A DNA stretch of 14,136 bases, from assembly GCA_030628805.1 (NCBI GenBank), contig DAOVQG010000101.1, positions 1-14,136 of the forward strand, in the 5' to 3' direction. This stretch comes from JAGMDK01 sp023128695. Lineage in GTDB: Bacteria > Planctomycetota > Phycisphaerae > UBA1845 > Fen-1342. Positions 12,633 through 14,136 of the stretch are shown in pieces. The first letter of the stretch is position 1. Each line of letters opens with the position of its first letter. Made by a program: the position numbers and the translations under genes. A model generated the notes under the pieces. The model was not told where the DNA came from. It ran no database searches and saw only the letters and a list, made by a program, of their open reading frames with translations.

Positions 12633-13679
12633 TCAATGTGGATGCACGAGCACACTCTCGCAAGTAGCCGGATTCACGAAGCGCCAGAACTTCGGGTTCT
12701 TGTACACGTCGAGTTCCAGCGTGACGACGATTTCGTCTCCAACAATCCAGTCCGCGACCTTTTCATCATCGAGGAAGCTAACCGTCCAAGGCAAGGGTTC
12801 GCCGACCAGCGTGATCCACTCGCCGAGGGGCGACTTAGCACCGATGGCCTTCCTGTACGCGACATTGCCGACGAAATAGTCGCTCACGATGGTCCACTGC
12901 GACGGCGGATGAAATAGATTCACTAGGTCCCCGTCCTCGTCCTCGATCACCGGATCGCCGGCACTCCATCCGGCAAAACCCAAACCCAACCAGCTCTCGT
13001 AGACTTGGTTCACCAAGTCCGCCCCCAACTGAATCTCGACATAGTCGTCGCAGTAGACCTTGGCGACAGTCATTGTGATCGTAGTGCTGAGAGGATCGAG
13101 TGAGAACTGAACTTCCACGCCGTCAGGCAAGCGGTCCCCATCCGTGTCCACCTTGGTTGGGTTGGTGCCGATCGCGACCTCTTCGCCGTCGAGCAAACCA
13201 TCGCCGTCGGTGTCAGGAGACCGCGGGTCGGTTCCGAGCGCCACTTCGCGGCCATCATCCAGCCGATCATAGTCGGTATCCGGAAGCGTTGGGTCCGTGC
13301 CGAGATCGACCTCCTCGGAATCCGACAGGGCATCGCCGTCGGTATCGCTGACCAACGGGTCGGTGCCGAGATCGGCCTCCTCGGAATCCGACAAACCATC
13401 GCCATCGGTGTCGGCTTTCAATGGATCGGTTCCAGCCTGGACAGCATCGCCGTCCGACAGACCGTCGCCATGCGCTAAACACGCTCCTGGCCCAACAGGA
13501 CATGGCGCCTGGACATCATCGCCGTCCGACAGACCGTCGCCATCGGGGTCTGCCGTTAGGGGGATGATCCGGCCGACACCATCGACAGTGACACCAACTG
13601 GCTGAGGACACCCTCCGACGGACATGAGCGCCAACAATATGAAGGATGCGACGAGGCAAGCAATGAACCTTGACACCAC
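12633..13679 (-). CDS. Lipoprotein with thrombospondin-type-3 calcium-binding repeats
   Basis: This is a 348-residue predicted surface or periplasmic lipoprotein. Residues 1-23 are a signal ending in SVGGC, with C24 as the lipidated cysteine. Residues 44-199 hold about seven thrombospondin-type-3 repeats of 22 residues (starts at 44, 71, 90, 112, 134, 156, 178), with the calcium-binding pattern DTDGDGLSDSEE...GTDP. The first two are irregular, with an inserted PCPVGPGACLAH stretch. Residues 200-348 form a separate, probably beta-rich domain (CDDYVEIQLGADLV and SWLGLGFAGW; C340 near the end) that I do not recognise. I chose GTG 13679 (GTG 13676 is equally possible) because AAAGGG lies about seven bases upstream and the signal follows at once. 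The open frame continues to 14090 but there it reads through a palindromic repeat. Ligand and role are unknown; adhesion or scaffold roles are typical of such repeats. Confidence 0.85.
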   Translation of the reverse strand: MVSRFIACLVASFILLALMSVGGCPQPVGVTVDGVGRIIPLTADPDGDGLSDGDDVQAPCPVGPGACLAHGDGLSDGDAVQAGTDPLKADTDGDGLSDSEEADLGTDPLVSDTDGDALSDSEEVDLGTDPTLPDTDYDRLDDGREVALGTDPRSPDTDGDGLLDGEEVAIGTNPTKVDTDGDRLPDGVEVQFSLDPLSTTITMTVAKVYCDDYVEIQLGADLVNQVYESWLGLGFAGWSAGDPVIEDEDGDLVNLFHPPSQWTIVSDYFVGNVAYRKAIGAKSPLGEWITLVGEPLPWTVSFLDDEKVADWIVGDEIVVTLELDVYKNPKFWRFVNPATCESVLVHPH

Positions 13680-13861
13680 AACACCACCCTTTCTATAAAG
13701 CGAAATGAGCTCGCGAAATCCGACTTCCTCTATCCGATGATACCCATATGGACGTGCCGCGACAAGCGTATTGCGCCGAACGTGCAATCGCGAGCGCCGC
13801 GCGGGTATCGGGCAGAGAGGTGCCACGAGAGGGCTGCGACGAGAGCCGGAGACGCATGGTA

Positions 13862-13986
13862 GGGTGGCCCACGTTCTCCGAACGTGGGGGCCCGATTTTT
13901 CCCTTCGCTCAGCCTGTGTTGGTACGAAGTGAACCAGGCTGCCGGGGGAATGAAATCGTGAACCCACGTTGAGACGTGGGCCACCC
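13862..13986. repeat. GGGTGGCCC...GGGCCACCC inverted repeat
   Basis: The ends GGGTGGCCCACGTT (13862) and ACGTGGGCCACCC (to 13986) enclose about 125 bp. Each arm forms its own hairpin: CCCACGTT-CTCCG-AACGTGGG on the left and CCCACGTT-GAG-ACGTGGG on the right. The termini match the element inside the activase gene at 5759-5844, though the inner hairpins differ in sequence. Confidence 0.85.
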
Positions 13987-14062
13987 AGCCTTATGTAGTC
14001 GTCCCTGCGGATTCTCGTAAGTTCTTTTCTGAGCGGGTTGAACGGCGATTGGGGCGTGCGGA

Positions 14063-14107
14063 GAATTGCAAGGTAAGCACGGACGATCATCCAAAACCTT
14101 GCAATTC
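14063..14107. repeat. Perfect 12-bp inverted repeat, 21-nt loop
   Basis: GAATTGCAAGGT (14063-14074) and ACCTTGCAATTC (14096-14107) are exact complements. No T-run follows. It could be a transcript-end hairpin of a gene beyond the edge, or an operator-like or mobile-element end. The function is open. Confidence 0.6.
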
Positions 14108-14136
14108 AGAACGGATTCATGAAACCAAAAGCCCAA

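Larger units (their letters stand above)
13680..14136. other. Gene-free right edge with palindromic repeats
   Basis: I find no convincing gene in these 457 bases. The stretch holds a large inverted repeat (13862-13986) and a smaller one (14063-14107). Long open frames here are repeat read-through, not proteins. Confidence 0.6.

Noticed and set aside
13680..14090. N-terminal extension of the calcium-repeat lipoprotein
   Set aside because: It would place the lipoprotein signal deep inside the protein and would be read through a palindromic repeat.
14120..14136. ATG followed by five open codons at the right edge as the start of a new gene
   Set aside because: It is too short to judge and has no clear ribosome site.

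Overview
The window is GC-rich bacterial DNA. Its gene complement suggests an uncultured member of the Planctomycetota: a Rhodopirellula-type (ISAzo13) transposase, a PQQ-like propeller protein, a thrombospondin-type-3 lipoprotein, and many short palindromic repeats between and inside genes. That assignment is an inference from gene types and repeat style; the window holds no rRNA, tRNA or other phylogenetic marker that I can see.

The left half (542-7314, minus strand) is a compact three-gene operon. It is read as a large double-ATPase CoA-type activase/reductase, an HgdB-like subunit overlapping it by 94 bp, and a cysteine-rich radical SAM enzyme of the MJ0619/tetraether synthase (Tes) type that starts 12 bp after the second gene. 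Read in series, the first two proteins have the domain order of the single-chain bacterial ester-lipid reductases (PlsA/GeR type) that turn ester lipids into ether lipids. Tes-type enzymes join two lipid tails into a membrane-spanning chain. The pairing therefore suggests a bacterial ether or membrane-spanning lipid module. This is the most interesting hypothesis here, but it is not proven by the sequence. A small one-helix membrane protein lies downstream, and the end of an unidentified plus-strand gene lies at the left edge.

The middle (7315-9781) holds a 319-bp divergent gap with a long inverted repeat, a plus-strand SpoIIE/RsbU-type serine phosphatase with a degenerate receiver domain, and a convergent OmpA-like peptidoglycan-binding lipoprotein.

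The right part (9782-14136) holds an exported PQQ-like beta-propeller protein, a 49-bp heptanucleotide tandem repeat, an internally deleted ISAzo13-family insertion sequence with inverted ends and a TAA target duplication, and a lipoprotein with calcium-binding thrombospondin-type-3 repeats. A gene-free 457-bp edge holds more palindromes.

A second theme is repeat invasion of coding sequence. Palindromic units of several families encode the last 20 residues of the radical SAM protein, about 76 residues inside the second ATPase domain and about 30 residues in a linker of the large activase, and 21 residues before the signal-peptide core of the propeller protein. All are in frame.
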